Shown here piece after piece: positions 9,980-50,951 of a stretch of 64,000 bases of DNA. Under the pieces are notes generated by a model. That model did not search any database. It worked only from the letters and a program-made list of their open reading frames with translations, and was not told where the DNA came from. The stretch's first letter is position 1. The number at the start of each line of letters is the position of its first letter. Both the position numbers and the translations under genes were made by a program. The stretch comes from Orientallactaga sibirica. Taxonomy: Eukaryota; Chordata; Mammalia; Rodentia; Dipodidae. Location of the stretch: assembly GCA_036365145.1 (NCBI GenBank), contig JAEOAD010000001.1, positions 106,083,001 through 106,147,000 of the forward strand, written 5' to 3'.

Positions 9980-12900
9980 CTTCTGTTTTGATTGAAGTTG
10001 AATACAAACAAATTGGGCCACTGTGAGGTCCTGAGCAGCAGGGAAGCACTACCATTGACCAACAGGGGCCAGGCATTCCTCCATATCCTGTACACATCAC
10101 ATGGGGAAGGAGGCTCTGTATACTCCTGGTGTCTCTGCAATTCCTGCTCCACTTCCTCTTTCTTCACTATTTTGAGCTGTGCCACCCTTTTCCTGCCCAT
10201 TATTGCACCGAGGCCAAGGGCTAATGAGGTTAGGAAAACTAAGAATCAGGACATGGGGAAGTGAAGGGTGTAAAAGAAGAAAGTTCCTGACCATCTCTCT
10301 TCTTGCCCAAGAAGTGGTCTTATTGGCTTCCCTGCCCAGTTTGAAAACCCTTATCAGCCATCCCCATTCCCTAGTCCCCAAGTGGTCTCAAATGTTCTTT
10401 TGAAATGAAGAAAATTATGACTTTGATCCTTATGAATCTAAGAGCCCCTTTGACATTTGTGTTTGTGCTTGTTTTTACAAATAAATCCAAATATAAAAGT
10501 GTGTGTGTGTGTGTGTGTATTAAGGAAGTTGGGCAGAGATAGTTGCCTTTAATCTATTTTTCCTGTTTCAGAAACCTTCAGAAGCCATAGCCCAAGTTCA
10601 GTTCTCTATTAGGCAACCATAATAATAATAATAATCCTTTAGGAAATATCAAAATAATTTTGTTCCATAGAATGGACACTCATGTGGCTGACAAAACACC
10701 CTAGCCTCTCAACTCCTCCTTGACCTCCCTGTTGCCAATGATCGTCTTCCATATCCATACTGCATAATTCAGTCACATGCTCCCTGCCATTGCTCTACTT
10801 TGGGTGGAAAGATACTGGGGACTGAGCCCAGGGCCTTAAACCAATCTACTTCCCATCCCATCCAAGCATTGCTGTACTTTTAAAATCACCCAAACATGTT
10901 CTTTCCAAGCACCCTATTCTATCCTTTCAACCAGCGTAGACCGTCAGTCTTTAGTCTCACCAGGACTCCTACCTCACAAGCCTCTTCCCCATCTGCTTTA
11001 TCCCTTTATCTCCTCATGCCTTCTCTCTTCTGCTCCTCTGATTCCCTGGGTCGTCATTTGAGCACCCTTTGGGAGTAAACTTGACTCCTTGGTTTCTTTG
11101 TCCTTTGGTGGCTTCTCCCTAGAATGCTAACCCACAAGGAAGGCTCTCCCAAGGTCCCCTATGTCTGCTCCCAAAACACGGAATCCAATGAAGAAAATCA
11201 CGCGTCAGGCAGATAGAAACCTTGCCACATGTGCCAGCGTCGATCTCGGTGGACCTACAGTGCCTCCAACATTGAGAAATCTTGCATAAGGGCATGCCCG
11301 AGGAAGGAGGGAACTTCTGAAATGTAAGAGCTACGCGTGAGTAGAGACGTGGGCAAATGAGACCAAGCAAATGGAGCAGGGCTGAAGAGAACCAGATGAG
11401 AAGAGGACCAAAGGGGGAAGAGAAGTTTAACTAGGTTTGGCTAACTTTGAGCAAAGCTCTTTATGTCAAGCTAGTGCAAGAGTCACCAACCAGCCAATAG
11501 AAGGATTGTGTCAGGATCCAGCTCACTCAAATCCTAACAATGCTTTGCTGGGGCAAACACCAGCCTAGCTCATCAGTTGTTGTTGGTGTTGAGGAAATGG
11601 CAGTTTCAACTAGAAAAGGTCAATGACCCCAACATCTATGCTGAAGGAATGAGGAAGGTTGCAAATCTTGAGGTCTTGGAGAGACTGGGTTGAAGTGAGG
11701 TGATAGAAAAGGCAGAAGCAAGAGAAGCGTCATTAAAACTATCAAGTGTCATGCAGGGATGGGCTAGTTCAAGGCCCCAGATGTGGCCATGGGAGTGGGC
11801 TAAGAAAGTGAAGTCGAGATGATTACCACTGGAATATTAGATCCCATTGTTTTGAGGTCTCCCTAGTCCAATAATGAGCCATCTTTTTCAGTTGTCTATA
11901 TATCTATCATAGTCTCCCCGCCATGCAGTGAACATACCATACATAAATAAAGTGGGATAGGCATTTAAGCTAGTCATGGGGAGACATTGGTCAACAGAAA
12001 GACATGTCTCATGGAGAAAGAGGAAGTCATAAAATAATCAGACAGTTGCATATAACATGCATACAATGTGGCAAAGTGTTCCCGAAGTTCACTCAACACC
12101 CCTGTGGACATATCCTAAGAGAACCTGGAAGTGGGGAGCAGGTAAGACCTGCTGTATGAGTAGGAGTTGAGAGTGGAAGAAGGTCAAGGTGCCTGGAGCT
12201 CAGAGACCAAGAAGGGGAGTCCCCGGAGGTGACCCCCAGAAAGTCGGCTGGGCCTCGGAGCACAGCTGCCTTCCTCTATCTGCCTTCAGATGGCAATGGG
12301 AAGTGAAGGAGACATCATTTTTTTCTGGGCCAATGATTGCTTGAACCTATGACCAACTCCATCAGATATAAGGAGAAGTCTTCTCTGGGCTTTGGGAAAA
12401 TGTCGCTCCCTGACACGAAAGAGACTCAAAGGAAATGCTCACTTCCCCTGACCCTTTTCTGTAGCTTGTGGTACTTTCTTGTGAAAACATGATGCATGTG
12501 GCATCCAGCTAGGACAATGTGGAAAAACCAAGGCAACCAGGGCAATAAACTCAGTGTTCTAACATCAGCATTCAGTCTGCATGCAGGTGGTGCTTGTTTG
12601 CAAAGGCATGTGAGTCAACAACAACCTCGGTCGCACGTTGTTTGTGGTAAAACTATGCTGACATGCCATTGGAATGTTTACACACATCTCACAAGCTTAG
12701 TATTTGGTGCTGGAGGCAGTTTTTGTTCTCCTTATATTCTTTGCATCTATAGTACAGGTAGATTTTTCTAGGCATATAAGGCATATGCTAAGCTTCTTCC
12801 CTGGGGAGTTTGATAATATAATTGGAAAATGAGAATTAAAAGACTGGTGCAAAGTGGGTTAAGTGAAATGGACAGAGAGAAAGATGGAAAGTCCATGTGT

Positions 12901-13430
12901 CCTGCTCTCTATTTTATTGTTTTAAAAGCATATAAGTCTTCAGGGAATTTTTTTCTTTCCTTTTCTAGTCTGGTCTCTGTTATAGTAACAGGCTGTCAGT
13001 AGCTTTGTACTTTCCAAGGAAGTAGAGACCAGAAGCTTTTAAAGAACTACTTAGAGCATAATTAGTAATGCCTGGCTGGCAAAAGATCAGGTGTAAAATT
13101 AGGAAGGGAATTTTCAGAAAATGACCTAAAGAAACACCCAGGAAACGCATTGCAAAGAATCATCTCTTCTAAGTTAAGGGAAACAAGTCCTGTGCAGCAG
13201 GCTAACAACAAACCAATCACTTCTGTCACTTCTGCATGCCTGAGGTCCATGAGCTTTGCCAGATAAAGGCACCAACAAAACCAGCACCTCGTACAGGGTG
13301 TGAAAGAGAACAAAAGACCAAGGACCTCCGTTGAAGGATAACCATAGATGGAGCACACGCTTTTTATATGTGAAATCTTACTTTGTTGCATGTGTTTATG
13401 TGTTGATGCGGCTCCCCGTGTGAGTGCCTA
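9980..13430. other. Upstream intergenic DNA, no gene seen
   Basis: About 3.4 kb of mostly single-copy sequence. It holds a (GT)n run (10500-10519), an (AAT)n run (10618-10635) and a short ID-like phrase near 10810. Open frames up to 109 codons overlap in several frames and carry no motif. I see no CASP7 coding exon. Confidence 0.5.
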
Positions 13431-13434
13431 TAGA

Positions 13435-13715
13435 GGCGAGGGGAGCATGTGAGGTGTCCCCCTCTGTTGCTCATCTGCTCTTTTTTGTTTCTTGAGATGG
13501 ATCCCTGTACTGATTCAGGAGCTTGTGTTTCTCTGTGAGCCCCAACAATTCTCTAGTCTCTGCTTTCTATAGGACTGAGGTTACAGACATGTGAGGCCAC
13601 ACACAAATGTTTATGTGGGTGCTGGGGGAGTTAAACTTAGACTGTCTTAGACCCTTTCAGGCTAGCATGTTTACACGGGAAGTTCACTTAAGTGCCGAGC
13701 CATCATTCCAGCTCC
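13435..13715 (-). repeat. Old B4-like SINE, minus
   Basis: Runs from 'gcatgtgaggtgtccccct' through 'ctgaggttacagacatgtg' to 'gccgagccatcattccagc', the reversed tRNA end. Confidence 0.55.
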
Positions 13716-13772
13716 AAATTTATTTATTTATTTTTTAAATAAAGGACCCTCTGGGGAATTCTCCATTCCAAA

Positions 13773-13893
13773 GTTGGGCATGGTGGCATGGACTATAATC
13801 CCAGCACTTGAATAGGCTCACTCCATAGTCACAGTGAGTTCAAGTCCAGCTTGTACTACATAGTGAGCTCCAGGCCAGCCTCAGCTGTTGCCA
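13773..13893 (+). repeat. Old B1-like SINE, plus
   Basis: 'gttgggcatggtggcatgg', 'ataatcccagcacttg' and 'gagctccaggccagcct' show a B1 older than the jerboa-type copies. Confidence 0.7.
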
Positions 13894-14050
13894 AGAAAGC
13901 TAGGAAGAATTATCTATTCAATTGCCAGTGTGTGTGTGGGGTGGGGATATAGTTTCAGTAGACTTAAGTTTCCAGGACCATGAAATGAGTACATGGTTAA
14001 GTTGACTGGAGCCCAGATGTACTAAAGAGAATAATAACGATTAAAAGAAG

Positions 14051-14285
14051 GGGGCTGGGAGATAGCTTAGTTGACAAATTGCTTGCCTCACAAGCATGAA
14101 GACTTGAAGTCGATCCTCAGTAACCATGTACATGCCATGCATGTTACATATCTGTGATCCCAGCACTGGGCAGGCAGAGACCAGGAGAGACCCTGTTCTC
14201 TGCTCTCTACATGTGTGCCTAAGCACATTCATGTGAAACCATATTCCTTACACACATATGCACATGCAAATAAACAAAATCAAGG
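14051..14285 (+). repeat. Old B4-like SINE, plus
   Basis: tRNA-like head 'ggggctgggagatagctta', then 'tgatcccagcactgggcag' and a CA-rich 3' part. Confidence 0.6.
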
Positions 14286-14289
14286 TTAA

Positions 14290-15345
14290 AATAAAGATCA
14301 TATACTTTCACTTCTCAAATTAATATCATGAGATAAAACTCCCTTGCACTTTCCCCTCTCTCCTAACAATGTGGCCAAATACCACTCCAGGGTCTAATGA
14401 TGACCAATTGTGCTACCTACTTGCTTATAAAAATTGCTGGGTGGCTGTGCGGGACAGCATGCCCAGTCCCTCCCCCACTGCGGAGAGCCCTGGATCATAC
14501 ATGAATGAATGGCTCTACCTGGAAACCACTGGCAGGAACCGTACGTTGGAGAAGCCAGGCTTTTACTTCCCCATGAAGTGCCAAACACTCCTTCCTGACC
14601 TCCACAGAAGGATGTTGGGAAGAGAAACAGAGGGGTAGCAAAGGTATTATTTCCATAGGAGTCACTGCAGAAGGTCAAGGCTAGGTTGGCATTGTCCTCA
14701 CTAAGAATGATTGTGACTACAGTCCAAAGTCTCACAGGAATTTTAAAAATTTGTTTGCTTCCCCCCCCCCCTTGTTGTTGTGAGGTTCTTGGAACACCAA
14801 GCAGTTTTGTGCCGAGCCTCAAGAAGAATGAAAGCCCAGGACTTCCCCCTACAGGCGCCAGCTTCCTCAATTTTGGGGTGAAAGTAAAAATCTATCCAAG
14901 GGCAGTTGAGACTTCCTGCTGGTTCACATTTCAAATAGAGCTTATGCTTAACCCTCACTCTGGCACCAGAGCTCAGCGTCAACAGGTGCAGTGAGGAGGT
15001 ACTGGACTGGGAACTGGACGGGCAACTCCTTGTAAGTACTGCGGAGCGTGACTCGTTGGGGTTCTCTGGAGCTCTGGAGCTCTGGAAGTTTTTTGACAAT
15101 TGGGCAATTGGAATTTGAAAACTGGAAAGTCTGAATTGAGCAAACCGGCTGTAATAAGCCTTTCCTTTCTAATCTTCTTAGGCTGCACAATCAGAAAGAA
15201 ATGATACCTCTTGGTGACATGTTCACCAAATCCCAAGTGGCACTACAGGGATCGGGTTATGCAACGAATGTGGGGGATCTTTCCCAATGAGATCTAAGAG
15301 CTAAATTGGAAAGGTGGTGGGATTTTTTCTTTTTTCTTTTGTCTG
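14290..15345. other. Intergenic, no gene seen
   Basis: Single-copy stretch with only a poly-C run (14761-14772) and short overlapping open frames (up to 158 codons, minus strand) lacking domain features. Confidence 0.4.
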
Positions 15346-15348
15346 TTT

Positions 15349-15500
15349 GGAGCTAATGTGGTGGCGTACACCTTTAATCCCAGCACTCAGGAGGCAGAGG
15401 TAGGAAGATCACGGTGAGTTTGAGGCCACCCTGAGGCTACAGAGTGAATTCCAGGTCAGCCTGGGCAAGACCCTATCTCAAGAAAACAAACAAAAGAGAA
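15349..15500 (+). repeat. B1-type SINE, plus
   Basis: B1 body with the 'gaggccaccctgagg' stretch and a CAAA-rich tail. Confidence 0.92.
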
Positions 15501-15544
15501 CCAACCAACCAAAAATATATATAAAGATTTTGTTCTTTTTCAAA

Positions 15545-15741
15545 AAACTTTATTTATTTATTATAGACAGAGAAAGGGATAGATAGAGAGAGAATGGGCA
15601 CGCCAAGGCCTCTAGCCACTGCAAACTCCAGATGCATGTGCCACCTTGTGCATCTGACTTACGTGGGACCAGGAAAATCGAATCTGGGTCCTTTGGCTTT
15701 GCAGGCATGAGCCTTAACTGCTAAGCCATCTCTCCAGCCCT
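15545..15741 (-). repeat. Dip/B2-like tRNA SINE, minus
   Basis: Ends 'gccatctctccagccc'; the body lacks about ten bases around the 'aaactccag' region. Confidence 0.92.
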
Positions 15742-15854
15742 TGTTTTTTTTTTTTTTTTTTTTTAAGGAGAGGAAATACAAAATCTTTCAAAATCTTTAA
15801 GACTGACTTTCAAGTTGCAGTTCTTACTCTGTTGTTGTTTTTTTTTTTTAATTC

Positions 15855-16012
15855 TGTGACCAAAGGTTAGTTGTTTAATCTTTCTAACAAATATTTACTT
15901 GCCTATAGCTGGGTATTAAATCATTGTAAAAATAGTATAAGCATTGTTATGAGGATGTAAATATGTATTGCTTAGAGCTACCTGGAATATACTTGGTCAT
16001 TGCTAGCAATCT
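15855..16012 (+). repeat. MIR SINE, plus
   Basis: 'tctgtgaccaaaggttagtt', '..taatctttct', 'ttgttatgaggatgtaaat' and 'ttagagctacctggaatat' follow MIR consensus order. An old mammal-wide element. Confidence 0.6.
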
Positions 16013-16109
16013 TTAAACAACCATAGGAGCTCTGTGCTGGGAAGGATTGACTAGAGTAGCATGCCTGAGCGCCATCATATACTGATTATGCTTCATCCGA
16101 TTATTTCAA

Positions 16110-16285
16110 ATTGATGCTCATAGCAATCCTCTAAGAATGCGAATAATGTAATCTCCATTTCAGAGATGAAGTGCAGGCACAAAGAGATACTCCACTACAT
16201 TCAAGATCACATCTTTTCTTACTGGTAGGGGCAAATTTTAAAACCTGAACCCACGATTAACACACTAAGCCACTGTGTCCTGTGG
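16110..16285 (+). repeat. MIR SINE, plus
   Basis: 'agcaatcctctaagaatg', 'ctccatttcagagatgaag', 'aagatcaca' and 'cactaagccactgtg' match the MIR core and 3' part. Confidence 0.65.
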
Positions 16286-16839
16286 TCTTATCTGCTGTTT
16301 CATTTTATGGTGAGGGGAGAGAAGAGGGAGGAACAGTGTCCACAAAACCCCTCCAGTAGCTTTGGAGCCCGTCACAGGCATCTGAAGGCTAGTGAGGTCC
16401 TCAAAGCGCTTGGACATTCTTAGTGCGCAAGGAGAGCGAACGTCATTGTTAATGTCCCTTGCAAGCATCAGTGTGGGGCCATGGAATTCCACCAGGGGAC
16501 TAGACACAAGTCACCTCACTCTTCCTCTCCCCAGTGCAAGTTTTCAGTTGCCAAATAAGCTCCCTCGGAAGAAAGCAATTTAGAGATATAAAGATCCTAA
16601 TGGCGTCAAGTGCATTTACTCGGTGTCCTGTGCCCGGGCTCCTGAACTCACTCTGCTTCACTTGGAGATCTGGTGCCTGAGGAAGGATTAAGCATGAATT
16701 CTGTTCAAAATGTGAAATGGCAAGATGTTCTCAGACGAATATCCTTGGGAAGATTTTACCCTCTCCTTTACAAGCTATAAACGGTTTTGAAACAAGTATT
16801 TTATCAGGGTGGAGAAGGGCGTGAGGTCTCCTTCCCTTT

Positions 16840-16996
16840 ATTTTTTGTTTGTTTGTTTGTTTGAGGCAGAGTCTTGCTCTAGCCCAGGCTGACCTGGAAT
16901 TCACTATGAGTCTCAGGCTGACCTCAAACTCACAGCAATTCTCCTACCTCACCTCCCAAATGCTGGGATTCAAAGTGTGCACCACCACGCCTGACT
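16840..16996 (-). repeat. B1-type SINE, minus
   Basis: (GTTT)n tail and a full B1 body ending 'accaccacgcctgac'. Confidence 0.93.
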
Positions 16997-17010
16997 CCAT
17001 TCCCCCCGCC

Positions 17011-17247
17011 TTTTTTTTTTTTTTTTTTTTTTTTACCAAATACTTTTATTCATTTATTTATTTGCAAGGACAGAGAGAGAGAGAGAGAGCACACATGGGG
17101 ACACTAGGGCCTCCTACCACTTCATAGGAACTCCAGATGCTTGCACCACTTTGTGCATCTGGCTTTATGTGGGCACTAGGGAATTGAACCCAGGCCATCA
17201 GGCTTTGCAAGCAAGTACTTTAACTGCTGAACCATCTCTTCAGCCTT
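17011..17247 (-). repeat. Dip/B2-like tRNA SINE, minus
   Basis: A long T run, (GA)n and a complete body ending 'accatctcttcagcc'. Confidence 0.92.
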
Positions 17248-17254
17248 TCAACTC

Positions 17255-17386
17255 TTCTTTAGGAGTTATTGGCAATTAATAGTTGATGTAGGAGGGGAAG
17301 ACATTTTCTTCAGAGGTGGAGCCCCATGATCATGCAAGCAACTCCAATTAAACCCAGTGGGTCTCTCTCTCTCTCTCTCTCTCTCA

Positions 17387-17417
<31 letters not shown>

Positions 17418-17560
17418 ACGACATCAAAGTTAAAGAGAGTCTAGTTGGGAAGAAAAATGGGTTCAGTAGGAAGGGAAAGGGAAGATGAAAAGAGAAGGTA
17501 ATGGGAGGCAACTATGATCATGCATAAAAATTACCAAAATAAAATTAAATAAATATTTTA
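17255..17560 (+). mobile_element. Lx-like L1 3' end, plus
   Basis: 'aggagttattggcaattaat', 'gtggagcccca', 'actccaattaaacccagtgg', later 'gggaggcaactatgatcatg' and an A-rich end follow rodent Lx 3' UTR wording. A (CT)n(CA)n microsatellite (17367-17419) has grown inside it. Confidence 0.6.
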
Positions 17561-17814
17561 TTAGGAGGGTTTATTGACAAGACACAGCCCATAAACATTT
17601 TACAATAAATACTTTCCTTTCCAATATATCACCCACAGCTAATGTCTCCAGCATGCCCATGGAATCTGAGCTCTTTCCATCATTATTTTACATCAGGAGG
17701 GTTGCTGAGTTCCACATGCATGGGTGGTTGGACCAGTAATGGGATGAAAATTCCTCATTCCCAGATCTTTAGATAGTGAAATTTTCAAGCTGGAAAGAAG
17801 CCTGGGATTAAAAA

Positions 17815-17940
17815 AAAATCAGATTAGTCCAGATTAGACTTATATTCATTATGTAGCCCAGATGAGCATCACATTGTGAACCTCCTGCCTCAGCCTCCCA
17901 AATACTTAGATTATAGCTCTTGCCACCACCACACCGGGCT
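17815..17940 (-). repeat. Old B1-like SINE, minus
   Basis: 'tatgtagcccagatgagc', 'cctcctgcctcagcctccc' and 'gccaccaccacaccggg' are the reversed B1 landmarks. Confidence 0.6.
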
Positions 17941-18475
17941 AAAAGCTCAGGGACTCAATACAACATCTCAAGGGTAATTTTGAAGCTTGTTACCTGGACT
18001 TTTAGAAGGGTGGGCAAAGTTTTAAGCAGTGATAGACCTCCTAGCATAGACTTTTTCTTTGAGGGAACAAAAGCTGCTAGCCTCCATAGCTTGTCAATTT
18101 TTCCAGGCATTCCATAGAGCAGAGTAGGTCCATAATACAAGACAAGGACCAAGGGTACCAGGTCTTCAACACAGGCCCTAAGATGCCCCAGAAAGGTTGT
18201 GATTTGCTTAAATTATCACCACCACTATTACACAAGACACCTCAAGAAAAAAACGCTTTCCTCCAGGCTGGGCAGGTATGATTTTAGCATCTAAGAAAGC
18301 CCTCCGCTGCTCTGTAGATAGTGCTACATGCCTCTGCCAAACAACTAAGGGAGGCTTGGAAACGTGTCTTACTCATATGAGTGTCATCTCTGTCTGCTTA
18401 TGTGTATGGTCAAGAGCTATGAGCCATTTATCCTTAGGGCCGTGAATGAATTCATGTTAAAGAAAAGCAGAAACC

Positions 18476-18683
18476 GGGCTGGAGAGATGGCTTAGTGGTT
18501 AAGCTGTTTGCCTGTGAAGCCTAAGGGCCCTGGTTCAATTATCCAGGTCCCACATAAACCAGATGCACAAAGGGGTGCACACATCTGGAGTTCATTTGCA
18601 GTGGCTAGAGGCCCTGGGGCGCCCGTTCTCACTCTCCCCCTCTCTCTTTCCCTCTCTCTGTCTCTAATAAAATCTTGAAAAGA
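18476..18683 (+). repeat. Dip/B2-like tRNA SINE, plus
   Basis: Target duplication 'aaaagcagaaaccgg' (18463) / 'aaaagcagaaatcgg' (about 18687). Confidence 0.95.
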
Positions 18684-18699
18684 AAAGAAAAGCAGAAAT

Positions 18700-19440
18700 C
18701 GGTAGGGGAGCAATCACACCAGGACAGGTCTTCAGCCTTCTCCCCAATTCCTCCAGAGCTGCCTGGTACCTCCCTTTTCAGGGACTTATACCTTGACAGT
18801 AGTACTAATTCAAGGTAGAAGCTGACCTTGGACACATTCAGAGTTTCTAAGGCCCCATACACCCCGTGGGAAGCCCTTTCCTCTCTCCATGCCCTACCTG
18901 GTCATGGATGGCCATAAGCTGACCCAGAAAGCTTCCCCCCAGTCAGCCTTACTCCGAGCCTGGCCAGGCAGGTGGCTGCAACTCTTGAGACCACATGGCC
19001 CTGGTTCCTTGCTCATGAGTTTCTCTCTGGAGAAAGCAAAGCCCGGACACAGAGAAGGGCTTATCTTTAGCTGTTTTAGCTGTCTCAGCCAGCAACGACT
19101 TTCAGCTGTATTTGACACACGGTATTCTGCCTTCTGCCCAGTTCAGATCTCTTCTTGGTATCACCACCTACCCCTACCCCCAGAGTGCTGTCTTGTCAAA
19201 TCCACTTACAGGGAGGATCAGGAGAGACCACTGAACACCTCCACAGCACCCATTGGGTGGGCGCAAATTCCTTGGGTTTGTCCTCATCATTGTGGATGCT
19301 GTCAGCTTCAGGAGCCAGAAGGAACCCATCAGAGGAGAGATGGCAGAAGAAATTCCAGCCCTGGGGAGCCCCATCCTGGTTCTGTGGCTAGCCAGTGGGG
19401 CCCACTGTGGTCAGAAGGTTAACTGTCACCCTTCCTTCAG
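18700..19440 (+). other. 5' flank of PLEKHS1, possible promoter or upstream non-coding exon
   Basis: About 740 bp without any repeat I recognise, relatively GC-rich for the window, ending in an acceptor-like site. No clear TATA box or CpG island by eye. A 177-codon open frame at 18889-19422 has no recognisable domain and is treated as chance. Confidence 0.3.
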
Positions 19441-19463
19441 ACAGGTGAGACGATCCAGTCAGC

Positions 19464-48138
<28,675 letters not shown>

Positions 48139-48735
48139 CCCATTGTGAGCCCCACACAGTAGAAGGAGAATGGAGCCCTGGACCACGCACAGCCCCATCA
48201 TCAGAGCCATGTCAGCATGCTTCTCTGAATTACTGCACCTGTGTCTCAACAATGGAGGTTACTGTCCCCCTGTCTGGCTATTGCATCAGGAGTGTTGGGA
48301 GGATCACATGGGGTAATGGCTAGGGAGCACAGTGAAAGCGGAAGGCCTTATTATCTGAGATTATGTTCCCAACACCACAGACTTGATTGGGTAAGTCCCT
48401 GGTCTAATTAATAGCAGTGTGTTCAGTGTGGTCACAGTCCACACAATGACTTCTTTGTTAGGGAACGTCCAGGTGGACTTACTCATTCCAGGAAGGCAAG
48501 AGAGATGAGAAACCCTAGCAACCCTCCCCACCATCTCTTGTGAATCAGCATCCCAGAGACCAGAAGGCCAGACACAGTGGCCAGTTGTTTTCTTAAAGAC
48601 ACAATAACTATATATTTTTAGAAGCTGAAGCTGTGTTTAGGATGCCTCCAGCAAAGATCTGTTTGCCCCACAGCTAATAAGGGAACTATATAGCACTTGT
48701 AAGTCTGGATTTCTTCATCGATTGGTGTATTAAGA
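48139..48735 (+). other. PLEKHS1: Probable PLEKHS1 3' UTR and flank
   Basis: Single-copy DNA right after the stop codon. I see no canonical AATAAA before the first downstream SINE, whose AATAAA is at about 48955. The real 3' end could use a variant signal or the SINE signal; the end is therefore open. Confidence 0.4.
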
Positions 48736-48749
48736 AATTGAAAATCCTG

Positions 48750-48975
48750 GGGCTGGAGAGATGGCTTAGTGGTTAAGGCAAAGCCTGAGGACTCATGTTT
48801 GGCTCTCCAGATCCCACATAAGCCAGATGCACAAAGGTGAGACAAGTGCAAGGTCACACATCCACACTAGGTGGCACAAGCATCTGGAGTTCGATTGCAG
48901 TGGCTGAAGCCCTGTTGTGCCAATTGTCTGTCTGTCTCTCTCTCTCTCTCTAAAAATAAATAAATATAAAAAGAA
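48750..48975 (+). repeat. Dip/B2-like tRNA SINE, plus, insertion variant
   Basis: Missing the 'cttgcctgc' part, and has the extra stretch 'gacaagtgcaaggtcacac'. Its AATAAA (48955) is the first downstream of the PLEKHS1 stop codon. Confidence 0.9.
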
Positions 48976-48989
48976 AGAAATGAATGCCA

Positions 48990-49235
48990 GGGCTAGAGAA
49001 ATGGCTTAGTGGTTAAGGTGCTTGCCTGCAAAGCTTGAGGACTCATATCCGACTCTCCAGGTCTCTCATAAGCCAGGCCCACAATGTGATGCATGGTCAC
49101 ACATGTGCACATGATGGCACATGCATCTGGAGTCTGATTACAGTGGCTGGAGGCCCTGGCATGCCAATTCTCTTGCTCTCGCTCTCGCTCTCTCACACTC
49201 TCTCTCTCTGATAAAATAAAATAAAATAAAAATAA
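48990..49235 (+). repeat. Dip/B2-like tRNA SINE, plus, insertion variant
   Basis: Extra stretch 'gatgcatggtcacacatgtg'. The pair is bracketed by 'aagaaattgaaaatcctgg' (48731) and 'aagaaattggtcctgg' (49238). Confidence 0.92.
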
Positions 49236-49698
49236 AAGAAATTGGTCCTGGAAGTCCAGAAAGGTTCAAATGCTTTTTTTATAATCAGGAAAGCAACAGG
49301 AGAGAGTTAAAATTCTAATCAAATAGGAGAATGTTAGAGCAGAGGGGCTTCAGAATGTGTGTTTTGTCAGGCTGTCATCAAAACAAGGCTTCAAAACACT
49401 GAGGATATGATGTCTTCATGGCTCCAGTTGCAGAGATGTTTAAGGGCAGAACCAAGAGTCTAAAAGCAGCTATGGAAAACATATGCCATGACCTTTTCCC
49501 TATACTTGGATTTAGACTGGAAAAGACTTTAGAATTCAAAAGAAACATCAAAGATATTTCATTTTTTGTTATCTAGATTGTTGAGATGGTATAAACTATT
49601 CTCTCTTACATGGTCTATGTTACCTGCTATTTCTATTTCTAGAAATAGGTCCTGCAAGAACATACAGACACAGAGGGATCTGTAAAAAACGAACTTAC

Positions 49699-49962
49699 AG
49701 GAGAGATGGCTTAGCGGTTAAGGCGCCTGCCTGCTAAGCCTAAGAACCCGGTTCCAATCTCCAGGTCCCATGTTTAGCCAGATGCAAAGTGACGCAAGGG
49801 CGCAATGCCGCACTTGCCCACAAAGGGTGCACACATCTGGATTTTGTTCACAGCAGCTGAGAGACTGCTGGCGTGCCCATTCTCTATCTGTCTTCCTCTC
49901 CCTCTTTCTCTGTCTGTCTCTCTCTGTGTCTCTCTCCAAAAAATAAAAAAATAAAAAAGAAA
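49699..49962 (+). repeat. Dip/B2-like tRNA SINE, plus, insertion variant
   Basis: Extra stretch 'gcaagggcgcaatgccgca'. Flanked by 'aaacgaacttac' / 'aaaccaacttac'. Confidence 0.93.
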
Positions 49963-50013
49963 CCAACTTACTATCACGCTGTAGCATTGTTTGTGATAAT
50001 AGAAATGAACAAC

Positions 50014-50142
50014 TGCCAGGCATGGTGGTGAGTGTCTGTAATCCCAGCACTGGCGAGACAGAGAAAGGTGGCTCTCTGGAGCTCACTGGCTAAATTGGCC
50101 CAATTGGAAAGCTCCAGTCCAGTGAGAGACCCTAGCTCAAAA
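50014..50142 (+). repeat. Old B1-like SINE, plus
   Basis: 'gccaggcatggtggtgagtg', 'taatcccagcactgg' and 'gagagaccctagctcaaa'; the middle is non-standard. Confidence 0.7.
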
Positions 50143-50155
50143 AGGGTGGGTAAAC

Positions 50156-50951
50156 TGTAAACCAGCCAACTGAAAGCTGGAAAAAGCTGCACTCAGAAGC
50201 CATCAACAGTGAAAATAGTGGATTTTGGCCAGACAGGCCCAATGACTGAACGGGTGCAATAGTGGCGTAAAACCAACTGCTCCATAATTGGACTGAAAAA
50301 ATAACTGAAAAAAAAAAAAGTAAAAAGGTGAGGTCATGAGCCTTGGGGTATAAGCCTGCTCATGGCTGACTAAATGTATATATTATTCCCAGCAAGCTTG
50401 GGGTCATAACTAAATGTTCATGTCCACATATTAACAACTCACTTCTGGCTAGAGAGGCTTCTCTTTTCAGATGGTGGACCACTGGGACGACACAAAAGGC
50501 AACATAGTGCTGAGAAGAAGGGATGGAGGAGTGCCCAGCACTGGAAACACCTCTGTCACATCCTCCAGTGGCTCAGGGACCATTGCGGAAGAGGGGCGGA
50601 TAGAATGGAAGAGCCAAAGGAAGGATATGACCTCTATGCAGCTGCCCAGACAGAAATTGGCCTCGATATCCATGATCTTGCAGAGCCTAGCAATACCTTT
50701 GCAAGACCCTCAAAATAGAAGAGAAAGATGATGTCATCAAATTAGGAGAAGACTAATGGAGAAAGGGAGGGGATATGATGGAGACTGGAGTTCTAAAGTG
50801 GAATGGGGGAGGGGAGGGAAATATCAGGTGGGGTTTTTTTTGGTATGTAAGATTAAAAATCAATAAAAATTAAAAAAAAAAGAATAAAAAAAAATAAAAA
50901 AAAAAATAAAAAAATAAAAAATAAACCAAACCAAACCAAAAAAAAAAAAAA
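50156..50951 (+). mobile_element. Young L1 3' end, plus (copy 3), with target duplication
   Basis: The duplication 'aaaaagggtgggtaaa' at 50139 and about 50952 brackets it exactly. It starts 'ccagccaactgaaagctgg', inside the 3' UTR, and shows several short deletions relative to copy 1. Purine tract at 50804-50818. A long A-rich tail (about 50864-50951) includes AACC units. Confidence 0.9.

Noticed and set aside
14394..14870. 158-codon minus-strand frame
   Set aside because: No domain, crosses a poly-C run, and competing frames are open on the other strand.
18889..19422. 177-codon open frame just upstream of PLEKHS1 exon 1
   Set aside because: No domain, no signal, overlapped by open frames on both strands, and it ends before the real start exon. 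Treated as chance in GC-richer DNA.
1..19440. CASP7 last exon
   Set aside because: CASP7 is the expected upstream neighbour by known synteny, but no caspase wording (for example the C-terminal 'MLTKELYF') was found on either strand.
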